Origin: Entomoplasma ellychniae
Lineage (GTDB): Bacteria; Bacillota_I; Bacilli_A; Mycoplasmatales; Mycoplasmataceae
DNA length: 64,000 nt
Direction of reading: 5' to 3'
Assembly (NCBI RefSeq): GCF_002930155.1
Contig: NZ_PHND01000001.1
Coordinates: 372,001 to 436,000 of the forward strand
Below are positions 20,193-31,946 of this stretch, piece by piece. Under the pieces are notes generated by a model. It searched no databases and was not told where the DNA came from. It was given only the letters and a program-made list of their open reading frames with translations. How positions within the stretch are numbered: the first letter of the stretch is position 1; each line of letters begins with the position of its first letter. The position numbers and the translations under genes are program-made.

Positions 20193-20933
20193 TTAAAAAA
20201 CCAACTTTCCGTAATTAGAATAGTGAAATCTTTCATTTTGAGTAAAGTTAGCAAAATTATATTTTTTTGCTTTTAAATTTTGTATTAATTCTGGTAATCA
20301 AACTTTTGCATAATCTTTGGAGTGTGCAACAAATATTTGACCTTTTTTTAGATGTTTGATATATTGATTTAATATTTTGTCTTTACCTGTAACTTGTTCA
20401 AGATAATCCGTTCCTAAATATCCTCTTATTCAAAAAGGATTTTTTATTCTTTGAATAACATAGCCTAAGCCTTTATAATATTGTAAATATGGCATTCTAA
20501 TAGGGATATCTTTTTTATCTATTTTGATACCATTTTCTAAGTATATATTTTGAATCATTAGATTAACACCATCTAATTCATTTATTAATTTTTTTTGATA
20601 ATTAATGTATTTATTATGAAAGTACGAGTGATTTCCTAAAGAATGACCACTTTTAATCATTCTATCAACGACTTTTTTTATTCCAATGTCGCTTTTATAT
20701 TTTTGTAAATTGATTCCAGTCATGAAAAAAGTAACTTTAACATCAAAATGATCTAAAATATCCATAATTTTATTATCTGCATAAGATGAGGGACCATCAT
20801 CAAAAGTCAACATGACAACCTTTTTATCAGTTTTAATTTTATTGACTTCTTTATTGTGATTTATTGTTATGACATTAAATAACAGTCCTATAAAAATAAC
20901 AAAAACCACTGTAATTTTTCAACTTTTTTTCAT
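20193..20933 (-). CDS. Polysaccharide deacetylase (NodB domain), membrane-anchored
   Basis: 246 residues. One N-terminal membrane segment (ITVVFVIFIGLLFNVITI) anchors an outward NodB domain: motif 1 MLTFDDGPSS with the metal/catalytic Asp pair, motif 2 HSLGNHSYFH with the two metal His, and later PIRMPYLQ in place of the usual R-x-P. The substrate is unclear, because mollicutes have no peptidoglycan; a surface or host sugar polymer is possible. The HSKDYAKVW stretch could be the last His motif. Confidence 0.85.
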
Positions 20934-21003
20934 AACAGTCCCTTTAAAAATTAAATAAAAATTTGTTAATCCATATATGCAAAAAATAGATAAACTTTTT
21001 TAT

Positions 21004-21549
21004 TTACTTTTTATTTGAATTTTTAATATATAATTTAGCATCTTCATCTTCAACTTTAATACCAAGTATTTTTTCATCAAAAAAACTTGGTTTAAGCATT
21101 TTTGTACTAAATTTAATACATTTAGTTGTTCTTTTACCTTGTTTATAAAATACAAAAACTTTTGGAGAATTTGTATCATTTATAATCTTAATAATATCTT
21201 TATTTTTAATCTGTTCACCTAACAATAAAATAGCTTTGTCATTTAAACCTACACATAAACTTTGTGAAAATAAAAATAAAAATACAATGCAAATAATTGT
21301 CATTATTTGAGATACCACCCACACATACAAGGCTGTTTTATTTACATTATCAATTCTATTTAAAATAATCCCCACAATAGATAAGATTAAAGATATTGAT
21401 AACATTGTTATTAAAATTCCAAATACTAAATAATTTACTTTTTTTGCTCTTGTGCTTAATTTATAAAAACTCCAAAAATAATATCCTAAAGATCCTAAAA
21501 TAATTATGTTCAATAAAAGTAAAACAATATTCATTAATAAGTATTGCAT
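21004..21549 (-). CDS. Membrane protein with soluble C-terminal domain, unknown
   Basis: 181 residues. Three membrane segments (LLMNIVLLLLNIIILGSLGYYF; VFGILITMLSISLILSIVGI; VVSQIMTIICIVFLFLFSQ) and a Lys-rich cytosolic domain (GLNDKAILLLGEQIKNKDIIKI...KVFVFYKQGKRT). The C-terminal part could be a small beta domain. No family recognised. It starts 5 nt after the tsf stop and is probably transcribed with rpsB-tsf. Confidence 0.55.
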   Translation of the reverse strand: MQYLLMNIVLLLLNIIILGSLGYYFWSFYKLSTRAKKVNYLVFGILITMLSISLILSIVGIILNRIDNVNKTALYVWVVSQIMTIICIVFLFLFSQSLCVGLNDKAILLLGEQIKNKDIIKIINDTNSPKVFVFYKQGKRTTKCIKFSTKMLKPSFFDEKILGIKVEDEDAKLYIKNSNKK

Positions 21550-21554
21550 ATAGA

Positions 21555-22448
21555 CTAATTTCCTAACTGTGCAGCTACTTCGCTAGCAAAATCAGATACA
21601 ACTTTTTCAATTCCTTCACCAACTTCATATCTAACCATATCAATGATTTCAACATGTTTAGATTTCAAGAAATCGCCAACTTTAAAACTTTCATCAACAA
21701 CATATTGTTGATCCACTAAACTAATTTCTGAAAGTCTTTTTGATAATTTACCTTTTAAAATATTTTCTAAAATATTTGCAGGCTTACTTTTTAATTTTTC
21801 ATCATCTTTTGCTTCTGCTTTAATGATACTAAATTCAGCTTCTTTAAATGATGTTGGGATTTCATCTTGGTTAATGTACTGAGGTGACATTGCAGCAACA
21901 TGCATTGCAACACTATATGCATCATTTGAATCTAATTCACCTTTAAATTTTAAAGCAACAGATACTCTTTTATTTGAATGATTATACAAAGTGGTTGAAT
22001 ATCCACTTTGTTTTTCAATTAATGAAAACCTTCTTAATTCTATTTTTTCACCAATTGTAGCAGTGGCATTAATTAAAACTTCTTTAACAGTTTCACCTGA
22101 TTTAGTTTTTGTATTTAAAGCTTCTTCTAAAGTTTTAGCGTTTGAAGTCAAAATAGTATCAGCCACTTGATTTATTAAATTAATAAATTTTTCATTTTGA
22201 GCAACAAAATCAGTTTCTGAGTTTACTTCAATAATAACTAAATTTTTATCATTTTCTTTTGCAAGAGATACACCCTCAGCAGCAATACGATCAGATTTTT
22301 TAGCAGCCTTTGCTAAACCATTTTCTCTTAATCAAACAATAGCATCATCAATTACGCCATTTGTTGCTTCTAAAGCTTTTTTACAATCCATCATTCCAGC
22401 TTGTGTTATTTCTCTTAATTCTTTAATTTGTTGTGCATTTACAGCCAT
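21555..22448 (-). CDS. tsf: Elongation factor Ts
   Basis: 297 residues. EF-Ts recharges EF-Tu with GTP. The first motif [21 protein letters not shown] is diagnostic, then the coiled [19 protein letters not shown] and [13 protein letters not shown]. It follows rpsB, the conserved order. Confidence 0.97.
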
Positions 22449-22469
22449 TTATTGCTATCTCCTTTAATA

Positions 22470-23303
22470 TTAATTTTTTTGTGTTTCAGATGTTCTTGGT
22501 TTAAATTCTCTTTGTTCTCTTGGTTTAAATTCCCTTTTGTATGGAGGTTTTTCACCATTTAAAAAATCTGGTTTTTCACGTTTAACCATAATTGTTTTTA
22601 GAACAGATTCAGGCATATTTAATTTTGCACCTTCTGCATATGCATCAACTAATGCATTAACAATTACGTTTACTGATTCTGATAAATCATCATTACCAGG
22701 AATTGCTAAACTTACAGCATCTGGATCAACATTTGTATCACATAGTGCGATTACAGGTATTTTTAATTTCATAGCTTCTTTAACAGCTATTTCATCACTT
22801 TTAGGATCAATAACCACCATAACAGCAGGTAATTGACGCATTTGTTTAATTCCACCTAAAGATTTTTCTAATTTAGCTTTTTCTTTTAAAACTAAAATTT
22901 GTTCTTTTTTAGTTCTTAAAGCTAATTGCCCATTTTTTTCTTCTTCTTCAATTTTTCATAAAGCTTTAATTCTTATTAAAATTGTTTTTAAGTTTGTTAA
23001 AGTCCCACCCAATCATCTTTGGTTGACATAAAAGTTTCCAGATCTTAAAGCTGCTTCTTTAACTGCTAATTTAGCAGATTTTCTAGTACCTACAAATAAA
23101 ACTTTATCCCCTTTAGCACCAACTCTACTTAAAAGTTTTTGAGCTGATTCTAACTGAATCATAGTTTTTTCTAAATCAATAATATGATTTTTAGATTTTG
23201 ATGAATAAATGTAAGGTGCCATTTTTGGATTTCATCTTTGTGTTTGGTGACCATATTGTACACCAGCAGCAGACAACTGCTCTCTTGTTATTTGTTTATC
23301 CAT
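22470..23303 (-). CDS. rpsB: 30S ribosomal protein S2
   Basis: 277 residues. GVQYGHQTQRWNPKMAPYIYSS, LFVGTRKSAKLAVKEAA, YVNQRWLGGTLTNLKTI and PALVVID-like PAVMVVIDPKSDEIAVKEA are S2 signatures. The C-terminus carries an extra basic tail with two copies of an REFKPR motif (KREFKPREQREFKPRT), which may be lineage specific. AAAGGAG lies before the ATG and a long leader precedes it. Confidence 0.97.
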
Positions 23304-23471
23304 ATATTTTTTTTATCTCCTTTTTATATATTTGTTAAACTTCCAAATGATTCGAACACATACCACCTTTTTTATTAAAAATTAAGGCACTAGGCTTGTG
23401 AATTCTCAAATGTGATTGAATTTATTTAAAATTAAAAACTTAAGAATAAAGATTCAACTATTTTTATTATA
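23304..23471 (-). promoter_or_regulatory. rpsB promoter and long structured leader
   Basis: An extended -10 box (TGGTATAAT, hexamer 23466-23471) places the start near 23459, leaving a leader of about 155 nt. Short complementary segments (CACA with TGTG, CC with GG, CCTT with AAGG) flank an A/T-rich loop. S2 leaders regulated by S2 are known in several phyla; here it is only suggested by length and pairing. Confidence 0.4.
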
Positions 23472-23499
23472 CCAAAATTTGTTTTTAACATTGATAAAC

Positions 23500-23528
23500 A
23501 AAAACAAAAAAACAAGACTTGCTTGTTT
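23500..23528 (-). terminator. Terminator after the flippase-like gene
   Basis: AAACAAG pairs with CTTGTTT across a 5-nt loop, followed on the minus strand by a long T tract. The upstream stop codon overlaps its edge. Confidence 0.75.
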
Positions 23529-25576
23529 TAACTTTGATTTTTTTTCTTATTAGAAGATTTTACAGTGTAAATTTTTGGATTATTTTGAAACTGATATTTT
23601 GAATTAGAATGAGATATTTCCTCATCTAATTCAAATACATTTTTGGCATTTTGAACTTTCAAGTTATTATAAAGTTCGTTAATAAACTCTTCATTTGACT
23701 TACTTTGTTGTTGGTAGTCCAAACCTACTTGTGCAAATCTTTTTAATTTTAATGAAACTTTTTGTTTTTCTAAAAGTTTTTTAACAATTGGGATATTTAA
23801 AATAATTGATATACCTGTTTTTGGTTTAAATAATATGGGTAACAAAAAGCACAATGGCAAACTCATAAATGTAACTATTGAAAACATTGCAATAAGAGTT
23901 TTTACAGAAATTGGTTCTATTTTAACGACCTTATCAACTATTGTAATATCAAGCTTAGCAACTTTGTCCAACCCAGTGTACATAAATACAATAACTATAG
24001 TCATTGGTGTCAACATAAAAATCAAATTGGTAGTAACTCCTTTTATTCCTGAGTTATAGGTTACATATTTTCATGTGTAGAATCATAAAGTAAAATATAT
24101 AATTCCTGAAAAAAATAATTTCATAATATAAAAACCAGTTATAACTTTTATCATTCATTGATCATTTGAGGTATCTATGATTGATGTTAAAGTAATAAGA
24201 TATAGCAATAAAATTGTTAAAGAAACATATATAAAAACAATAATATTAGTAGCTTTAACAATTTTGTTTGCAGTCCCTTTTGCTTCAATTAGCATAAACT
24301 GACCTTGAATAATAATAATAGCACTAGTTGATGCTGCAAATAAAATAGAAAATAATTTATTACTAAAAATGAACTTTAGAGCATGAGCTTCAGCAGCGGT
24401 TGCAAATGTTTCGTTTGTTAAAACATTACCATAAAGCCCTGATGACAGAAATTGAGTCGACAAAGCCATTACTATGAAATTAAAAGCAGCAATAATATAA
24501 GTATACATTTCATAATTAACATAATTTTTTCATGAAAGTCTTCCTTCTTTTAGAATGACTAATAAAAAGTATTCTCTAAAAGAAGTAATAAAAGTCAACA
24601 TCATTAATCTAATATTCAAAGCTATAATCATATATATTGACATCATAGATGAAACTTTCAGACCTGATGATCCCAAAATTATAAATAAAATAAAAATGTC
24701 GAAGTTCATAAGCACATTTAAAGTAATTGATGAGAAAAACATTTTATTTGAATTTCTCATTAACTTATAATCATTAAAATCTGAATAAAACTTAATTCAC
24801 TTGTACTTTTTAAGAACATAAAATCTTATTAAAAAGCCTCTTATGAAAGGATATGCCAGCATTGGTAAAAAAGCTATGACAGGAGCAATATACATAGTTT
24901 TGATATCATTTCCTAAAGGATTATAGGTTAAATTTAACATGATTAATATACTCATGTAAACAATAATGTCTGTAAATAAAATAATAGTTCTTCTTAAATA
25001 ATTTTGCTTATCAGCTTCTAAAATATTTTCATAAATACCAAAAATAGCTGAAGATATAACTTGTCGAAAACCAAAAAACAAGCAAATAAAACCCAATTGT
25101 CATACATGCACAAAGTTGCCATTTGATGTTTCAATATTTCACATAGGCTTACCACCAGCTTCAATTGTTGAAGATAAGGCTATGAACAATGGATAAGCTA
25201 TTGAAATTATTAATACTAAAAATAAATTTTTTCACATTTTAGTTTTATATTGTCTTTTTGAAGTTGAATAAACTTCATTTGCCGAAATTCAATCTTTTTC
25301 TAAAATTGGTTTAGCCATTAAGACAACAGTGGTTATACCAAGAGCACCTTCACTTGTTCCTCCAGCAATAGATAGTGCTATAGAAACTCTTATGAACCCA
25401 TTAAATTGTGTCCCAAACGCACCTAAAATCCAATAAATCATTAAGATTTGCAAAAAAGCATTTGTAATTGTAACTATCAAACCAACACCAGCACTAAAAA
25501 CGCTAGATCTAGCAGATGTTTTTGAACCATTCAGAATTTCGGTGCTAAAAACTTGTTCTTGATGCAGTTCTTCCAT
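23528..25576 (-). CDS. Large flippase-like membrane protein (MOP/MATE superfamily type)
   Basis: 682 residues. About 14 membrane segments, from TSARSSVFSAGVGLIVTITNAFLQILMIY onward, with a glycine/serine-rich early loop (LSIAGGTSEGALGITTVVLM) and a duplicated organisation like MATE or polysaccharide flippases. A charged cytosolic tail of about 100 residues follows (KLKRFAQVGLDYQQQSKSNEEF...). The family assignment is from overall shape only. It starts 12 nt after an RluA-type gene; AAAGG precedes ATG. Confidence 0.5.
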
Positions 25577-25588
25577 AACATTACCTTT

Positions 25589-26497
25589 CTATCAAGCAGG
25601 TGTAATTTCTATAATCTTACCATTTAGATATTCTAATTCATTTATCATATTTTGAAATACTAATTTGCATGAATACAAATAAATCATTTTTCTATCATTA
25701 ACAATTGTTCCTGAATATCTTGTGTCATTCAAAATAGGAGCTTGATAATATTCTAAAGTTGCCCTAATTTGATGTTTTTTACCTGTAAAAATTTGCACTT
25801 CTAATTCAGTTGTTTCATTAATAACATCTAAACTAACCACATTAAATACAGACTTACATTTTTTAAATCCAAATTCTTCGTTTTCAGTGTAAACAGATTT
25901 TTTTAAAACTGGATTGTATTCAATTCAACCATCAGCAATTAATGTCTCTGTCACTGGTATATCAATTTTACATCTATAATATTTTTCAATCATATCTTTT
26001 TCTTGAATAGCTTGAGTTAGCAAAGAATGCGCTGTTTTGTTTTTAGAATAGATAATCAAACCAGCAGTTAATTTATCCAATCTATGTACATGACTAATTA
26101 CAAAAGAATTTTCTTGACTTGGATTATATTCATTTTTATCAATTAAATAGCTTTTAACAATATCATCTAAACTAGTAGCTACTGGTGAGTGAACTTCAAG
26201 ATTAAATGGTTTTTCTACTATCAAAATGTTTTGATCTTCAAAAATTACATTTAGGTTATAATTTGTTAACTTAATAAATGTATCTCTTTTAGTTGGCTTA
26301 TTATTATCATATACAGTAATTTCATCATTTTCTTGAATCAAATAACTTTTTAACTTAACTCTTTTATCATTAATCTTAATGTCTCCAACTCTTAATCATT
26401 TATAAATTACTGATAATGGAGTATCTTTGTATTTCTTTTTTAAAAATTTAAAGATCGTTTGATTTTTATCATTTTGATTCGCTTTAAATTTGTTCAT
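25589..26497 (-). CDS. RluA-family 23S rRNA pseudouridine synthase
   Basis: 302 residues. The N-terminal part (NDKNQTIFKFLKKKYKDTPLSVIYKWLRVGDIKIN) is an S4-like RNA-binding domain; catalytic motif HRLDKLTAGLIIYSK holds the Asp; TGKKHQIRATL is the late motif. Closest to RluC/RluD-type enzymes. The ATG overlaps the upstream CPBP-gene stop (TAATG). Confidence 0.85.
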
Positions 26498-27489
26498 TAT
26501 GATATTAGCCTCGCTACTATTAAAATAAAACTTATAAAATTGCTTAATGCATGAATTAGTCAAGTATAAGTAACATTGCCTTTTGTGTAAATAAAAGTTG
26601 CTGATAAAACAATTCCTGGTAAAAGATAAATCCAAATATTTTGTATATCTCCATCATTAAAAACATGAATCATTGCAAAACATAACGAAGATACAACAAA
26701 ACCAAATCATTTATTACCACAAGCAGTAAAGATTCCATCCCTGATAACTATTTCTTCCACAAATGGTGCTATCACAACAGTGAAAGCAAACAATAAAATT
26801 AAATAAAATACCACAACTATTTTAGACGAATTATGCAACAAATTTTCTAAACTTTCTTGATTAGATGTTTTTTGAGTTATTAACAAAGTTGAAAGCATTG
26901 AAATTATCAACATTAGTCATCCAATGGCAAAAGTTAAAAATAATAACTCTTTTTTATTTTTTTGTAAAGTTTTTTTTATTCTAAGTTTTAAATTGATGGC
27001 CTTTTTTAACATTAAATAAGCAATCCCAACTTCTACAACACCTTGAATTATCAATGATGAAAATCCAGTCAATATTTCATTATTACTAATTAAGTTTATA
27101 ATCGAAATAATGATAATAACTATAGCAAAAGGCAATATTATAAAAGCAAACACCCCAAATATACTTGTTTTTAAAAACAACTGATTATCTCTTTTGTAAA
27201 GTATGTAAGCTCCAATAGTAGCACTTAATATTTGTGAACTAACTAATAAAACACTTCTCAAAGCTACAATAGAATTATTTTTTTCATCAGTATTGGATGC
27301 GTTTGGTTTCAAGATAAGACTGATTAATAAAAGCAAGAAAAAAGGAATAATTAAAACAAAAGTGGTGAAAATAACACCTTCTACTTTTGGTCTATAGATG
27401 TTGAATTTAAATTCTAAATTTGAATCAATATTGCTTTCAAACTTTAAGGTTTTATCCATATTTTTAAAATAATTTTTTATTGACTTCAT
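26497..27489 (-). CDS. CPBP intramembrane glutamic endopeptidase family protein
   Basis: 330 residues. About eight membrane segments. The conserved motifs of the CPBP (CAAX/Abi) family are in the last third: FVEEIVIRDGIF (Glu245-Glu246...Arg250) and FAMIHVFN with a conserved His. Known members process prenylated or bacteriocin-related proteins; the target here is unknown. Start ATG is chosen after AAAGGGG; an upstream ATG without a ribosome site lies in the ptsH terminator region. Coupled to the RluA-type gene. Confidence 0.82.
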
Positions 27490-27507
27490 AAACCCCTTTC
27501 TAAATAT

Positions 27508-27541
27508 AAAAAAATTGCTTTTTTTAAACAGCAATTTTTTT
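27508..27541 (-). terminator. Terminator after ptsH
   Basis: AAAAATTGCT and AGCAATTTTT pair around an A/T loop, with A and T tracts on each side. Confidence 0.8.
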
Positions 27542-27549
27542 ATTATTGA

Positions 27550-27819
27550 TTAACCAGCAATTAAACCAGCATTAATCATAACTTGTTTAACACCATCTGC
27601 AGCGGCTTGCTCATCTTCTCCAGTAAATACAACAGTAATTTCATCATTGTTTTTAATTTGCATTGATAATACATTCATTATTGATTTTAAATTACCTTCT
27701 TTATCACGACAAATGATTTTTCCATCAGATTTGTATTTTGAAACTTCAGCTATTATCATTTGTGATGGTCTTGCGTGAACACCCACTTTATCAATTATAA
27801 TTGCTTTAAATTGTGTCAT
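27550..27819 (-). CDS. ptsH: Phosphocarrier protein HPr
   Basis: 89 residues. Transfers phosphate from enzyme I to sugar-specific EII. GVHARPSQ has the active His15; the second site region reads KSIMNVLSMQIKNNDEI with a regulatory Ser. Likely its own transcript, with TATAAT at 27855-27860. Confidence 0.97.
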   Translation of the reverse strand: MTQFKAIIIDKVGVHARPSQMIIAEVSKYKSDGKIICRDKEGNLKSIMNVLSMQIKNNDEITVVFTGEDEQAAADGVKQVMINAGLIAG

Positions 27820-27854
27820 TGTTATTTTATTCTCCTATTATTCTTAATATTTAT

Positions 27855-27860
27855 ATTATA
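27855..27860 (-). promoter_or_regulatory. -10 box of the ptsH promoter
   Basis: A perfect TATAAT on the minus strand, 36 nt before the ptsH start and after the pcrA stop. No clear -35. Confidence 0.45.
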
Positions 27861-27896
27861 ACAAATCAAATACTTTTTTTAATAAATATTAATGTC

Positions 27897-30059
27897 TTAT
27901 TTTTTTGTTATAGCAGCATCACTTGCACTAATGGGCATAATACCAAAATCTGAAGAAAAAGCTACTTTCATTTTTCCTTGATTTTCTTCTATAACAACAC
28001 CATCACCAAAAATCATGTGTTCTATAATGTCACCTTTTGAAAATTTGCTTGCAACACTATCATTTAAATTGCTAGAATTATAATTTTTACTTTTAATAAA
28101 AGGGTTTAATTTATTTTGAAACTTGCCTTCAAAAGTATACATGTCTTCATCCAACTCTCTTACAAATTTTGAAGGCAATAATTCTGATTGTGAAATAAAT
28201 GAAAAATCACCTTTAACATAAGTTATAAATAATCTTTCTTTTGCTCTTGTTAGAGCAACATATAAAGCTCTTCTTTCTTCTTCAATTTCTTTTTGAGAAT
28301 TTGAAGAAAGTCTACCTGGGAAAATATCTTGATTTAAACCTACAATAAAAACAACTTTATTTTCTAAACCTTTTGCAGAGTGAACTGTTAATAAAGTTAC
28401 TTTATTAACTTCTAGCTCATCTATTTCTGAGTTTAACAACGACTCTTCTTGTAAATATGAAACTATTTTATCTGTGTTCTCATAATCTTTAGGATCATAA
28501 ATTTTGTCAAAGTTTTCTAATTGATCATACAATGCATCTATGTAATCAATATCTTCATTTTTATTAGTATCTTTTAATTTTTTAATATATCCAATTTCTA
28601 CTAACATATATTGCAAACTAGCTCTTATACTGTTTTCTTGTTTAAAAATTTCAATTCCTTTAATTAAAGTTGATTTTATTATTGGTAAATGTTTAGAAAT
28701 GTTTTCTAACAATGCTACATCTTCTTTTAAAATTAGATCATTCAAACTAATACCCATTGATTCTGCTAAAGATTTAACTTTCTCAATAGTTACATCCCCA
28801 ATTTTAGGAATACTTTTTAACACTCTTTCAATTGATGCTGTATCTCCTGTTGATATTGCTCTTAAAAATGCGTTGGCATCTTTAATAACTTTTCTATCTC
28901 TAAATCTCATACCACCAATTAATTGAAAAGGAATTCTATTATTATAAAGTTCTTTTTCAAACTCTTGAGATCAAGCATTCATTCTATAGAGAATATAAAA
29001 ATCTTGAAAATTATAACCTTCATCTTTTATTAGTTGTTTAATTTTTTGAGCAACAAATTCAGCTTCATTTTGTTTAGAGGTGCACTCTTTTAAAACAGGC
29101 AACTCACCATTCCCATTTTTTGTAAATATTTCTTTTGCTTCACGATTTTTATTATTATTAATAAAATCATTAGAAAGGTCTAATATATTTTGTGTAGATC
29201 TATAGTTTTGATCTAATGTAATACTTACACCATTTGGAAAAGTTTTATTAAAGTTTAAAATGATGTCAACTTTAGCTCCACGCCAAGAATAAATCGTTTG
29301 ATCAGGGTCACCAACAACGGTTAAATTATTTTTGTTTTGAGTAATAAACTTGATTAAATCAAATTGTAAATCGTTAGTGTCTTGAAATTCATCAACCATA
29401 ACATAGTCATATCTATCTTTTCATTTTTGCAAAATTACAGGATGATTATTAAATAATTTGTATGTTAATATTTGTAAATCATTAAAATCAATTGACTTCA
29501 TTTCTTTTAAATGTTCTTGATATTTACCATATATTTCAGCTATTGCTCTTTCAGTTGTGCTGTAGCACTCATCCATAGCTTCGTATGGTTCAAGTAAATC
29601 ATTTTTTCAATTAGCTATTCTGTAAATGATTTTTCTTTCCATATTTTTTCTTAAATTAATGTTTTCTGAAAAAAATTCTTTGATTATGCTCTTAATAATT
29701 AAAATTTGATCATATTGATCAATTATTAGAAAGTTTTTTGGTAAGTCTATATTTTCATTTTCTTCTCTTAAAACTCTTGAACATCAAGCGTGAAAAGTTG
29801 ATATTTGCGGTGCATAATTCATATCTGGAATTAATTTTTTAACACGTTCTTTCATTTCATTGGCAGCTTTGTTGGTAAAGGTTACAGCCAATATTTTTCA
29901 TGGGGCTACTTGTTTTTCCAAAATTAAATAAGCAATTTTACTTGTTATAACTTTTGTTTTACCACTACCTGCACCAGCAATTATTCTTAAAGGGTTATTA
30001 ATTGTAGTAACTGCAAGCTTTTGTTTTTCATTTAGCTCATCTAATAAATTTTCTATCAT
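27897..30059 (-). CDS. pcrA: ATP-dependent DNA helicase PcrA/UvrD
   Basis: 720 residues. Superfamily 1A 3'-5' helicase in repair and rolling-circle replication. Walker A GAGSGKT (29-35), Walker [10 protein letters not shown] (222-230), [35 protein letters not shown] and [12 protein letters not shown] are all in order. TGA is Trp in ISTFHAWC. C-terminal DGDIIEHM-like [14 protein letters not shown] is the usual Tudor-like end. It starts 2 nt after the RDD protein stop. Confidence 0.96.
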
Positions 30060-30061
30060 TA

Positions 30062-30862
30062 CTACTCCTTTGTATCAATTTCTTTATTTTTCTCTTTTGT
30101 TTTTTGTTTTTCACTTTTTAATTTATTTTTATCAACAGACAATGATATTGATTCATTTTCTTTAAAAATGTCACCTAAGTTTTCTTTTTTTAAAAAACCT
30201 GGTGTTTCTTTTAAAGTTATCTCAAATTTTTTTTCTGAAGTTGAAATGTTTGTTATTTTTTTAACTATAAATATTTTATGTTTTAAATCATAATTACATT
30301 GATGATTTTTTTGAAACTTTATGTTTATCAACAACGCTGTTACTCATACTAATAATAATAGATTATTGATAAAAAATATAATAATACCAATTCTTGTGTA
30401 TAGAATGTTATTTGTTTGTCTTCCTTTACTTATCATTACTAAAAATATTAATAACAATAAATAGTAAGTCATTCATTCACCTAATAATAAAAATATTTCT
30501 CTAAATAAAATGTTTGAAAATTTTAACTTAGAATCTTTTTTATTCTTTACTATTTTTAAACCAAAAATAATTTTTCCAAAAGTTTTACCTTTTAAAAAAT
30601 ATGGTAAAAAAACAAAATATGCAAAATTAATAATAACACTGATAAAAAAAGTAAATAAAAAAAGTAAAACACTTTGGTGAGAAAACTGTTTCATTATCAA
30701 ACTCAATATTAAAAATATTGATGAAGAAATTAATAAATCTAATAACCTTGCAAAAAATACTTTATATAAACTAGCAAGTTCATAATTAATATATTCATAG
30801 TTTAATAAATTTTTATCAATTATTGAAACTTTGTTTTCGTTTTTAGATAATTGTGAATTCAT
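30062..30862 (-). CDS. RDD family membrane protein
   Basis: 266 residues. The RDD motif lies early: [19 protein letters not shown], followed by [17 protein letters not shown], the second conserved segment. Four to five membrane segments, then a Lys-rich cytosolic tail (residues about 190-266). RDD proteins are thought to be transporters or cation/proton antiporters, without a firm role. Begins 3 nt after the glycosyltransferase stop. Confidence 0.78.
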
Positions 30863-30865
30863 ATT

Positions 30866-31822
30866 TTACTTCTTAGACATTTCTTGTTTAATAAATGAAT
30901 GAAGGTTTAAGATTCTTTCATTAAACTCAGGAACTAATTGTGAATCAAGATAAATATTAGTAGAAATAAACTCTTTTAATTTTCTATTTATTTTGTCTGA
31001 AACATATTTAAGTGATTTATTATAAGTTAGCTCATTATCAATTTTTTTAACTAAGTTTAAATATAAATAACATAAATTGTAATGATAAGCAAAAACTAAT
31101 TCTTCTTTGTAATCTTTGTATATGCCAATTCTTCTATAGTAGTTTAAAATATGAGGTCACTGGTTTGCCATATCAAAAATTGAATACTTAGGTGGTGAAG
31201 TTCTATGGTTAAACAAAACTAAATCTGATAAATAAAAAGTTTTACTGTGTGCTAGTGACATAAACAAAAATAATAAATCAAAACGAACTGATTTTTTAAA
31301 CTGGATTCTAAAGTCTTTAATAAACTTAGTTCTAAAAATTTTTCCGTATATTTCTTGAGTTACATATGCAAATATAACACTATCTTTTAATGGGTGGTAT
31401 AGAGTATTGGTCGGCAGTAAAGGAGTGGTTACGGCTTCAATCAATTCTTTTTTTTCAAATTGAACTTCAATAATATCAAGTTTTTCTTTTTGAGAAGATG
31501 TAATTTCTTGAATTTTTTCAACAAAATTATGTTCGATTAAATCACCTTCTTTTAATAAACAAAAATAATCACCATTAACTATTTTAATTCCATTATTTCA
31601 GTTTAAACCGTTCCCTTGTCCTTTTGAATTCAAAATGATTGAAATTTTATCATTATCTAAAAATTGATCTTTAATAAAATCAATCGATTCTTTTTCCACA
31701 TTGAATTCATCAATAACTATTATTAATTCATATGAATCATTTGTTTGTCTTTTTAGAGTGTTAATTGTTTTAAACAATCTTTCTTCTTTAGCTTGACTTG
31801 AAATAATGAATGAAACTACCAT
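30866..31822 (-). CDS. Family 2 glycosyltransferase
   Basis: 318 residues. GT-A fold start VVSFIISSQAKEERLFKTINTLKRQTND, then YELIIVIDE; DYFCLLKEGDLI takes the place of the D-x-D region (D-G-D-normal pattern reduced here to EGD). No membrane anchor. Probably transfers a sugar to a lipid or surface polymer. First gene of a minus-strand unit with the RDD gene and pcrA. Confidence 0.75.
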
Positions 31823-31878
31823 GCTATACCTCAGATTTTTCTATTACTATATATAATTTTACACTAAAAGTTATTTTT

Positions 31879-31899
31879 TATGGTTTTGAGTAAACCATA
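31879..31899. promoter_or_regulatory. Perfect inverted repeat between divergent genes
   Basis: TATGGTTT and AAACCATA are separated by 5 nt. The site lies between the divergent starts of the glycosyltransferase and def; a TATAAT (31922-31927) for def is 23 nt downstream. It may be an operator, or a hairpin of no regulatory meaning. Confidence 0.35.
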
Positions 31900-31946
31900 T
31901 TTTATTAAAATAATGATAGTATATAATTGATTTAAAAGGACTAAAT

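Noticed and set aside
23304-23360. GTTCGAATC on the minus strand, like a tRNA T-loop
   Set aside because: No acceptor stem, D-arm or anticodon arm can be folded around it; it is inside the rpsB leader.
26396-26635. Minus ORF starting MDLSFTRN, extending the RluA-type gene upstream
   Set aside because: The extra N-terminus lies inside the CPBP gene; the ATG at 26497 coupled to its stop fits the family length.
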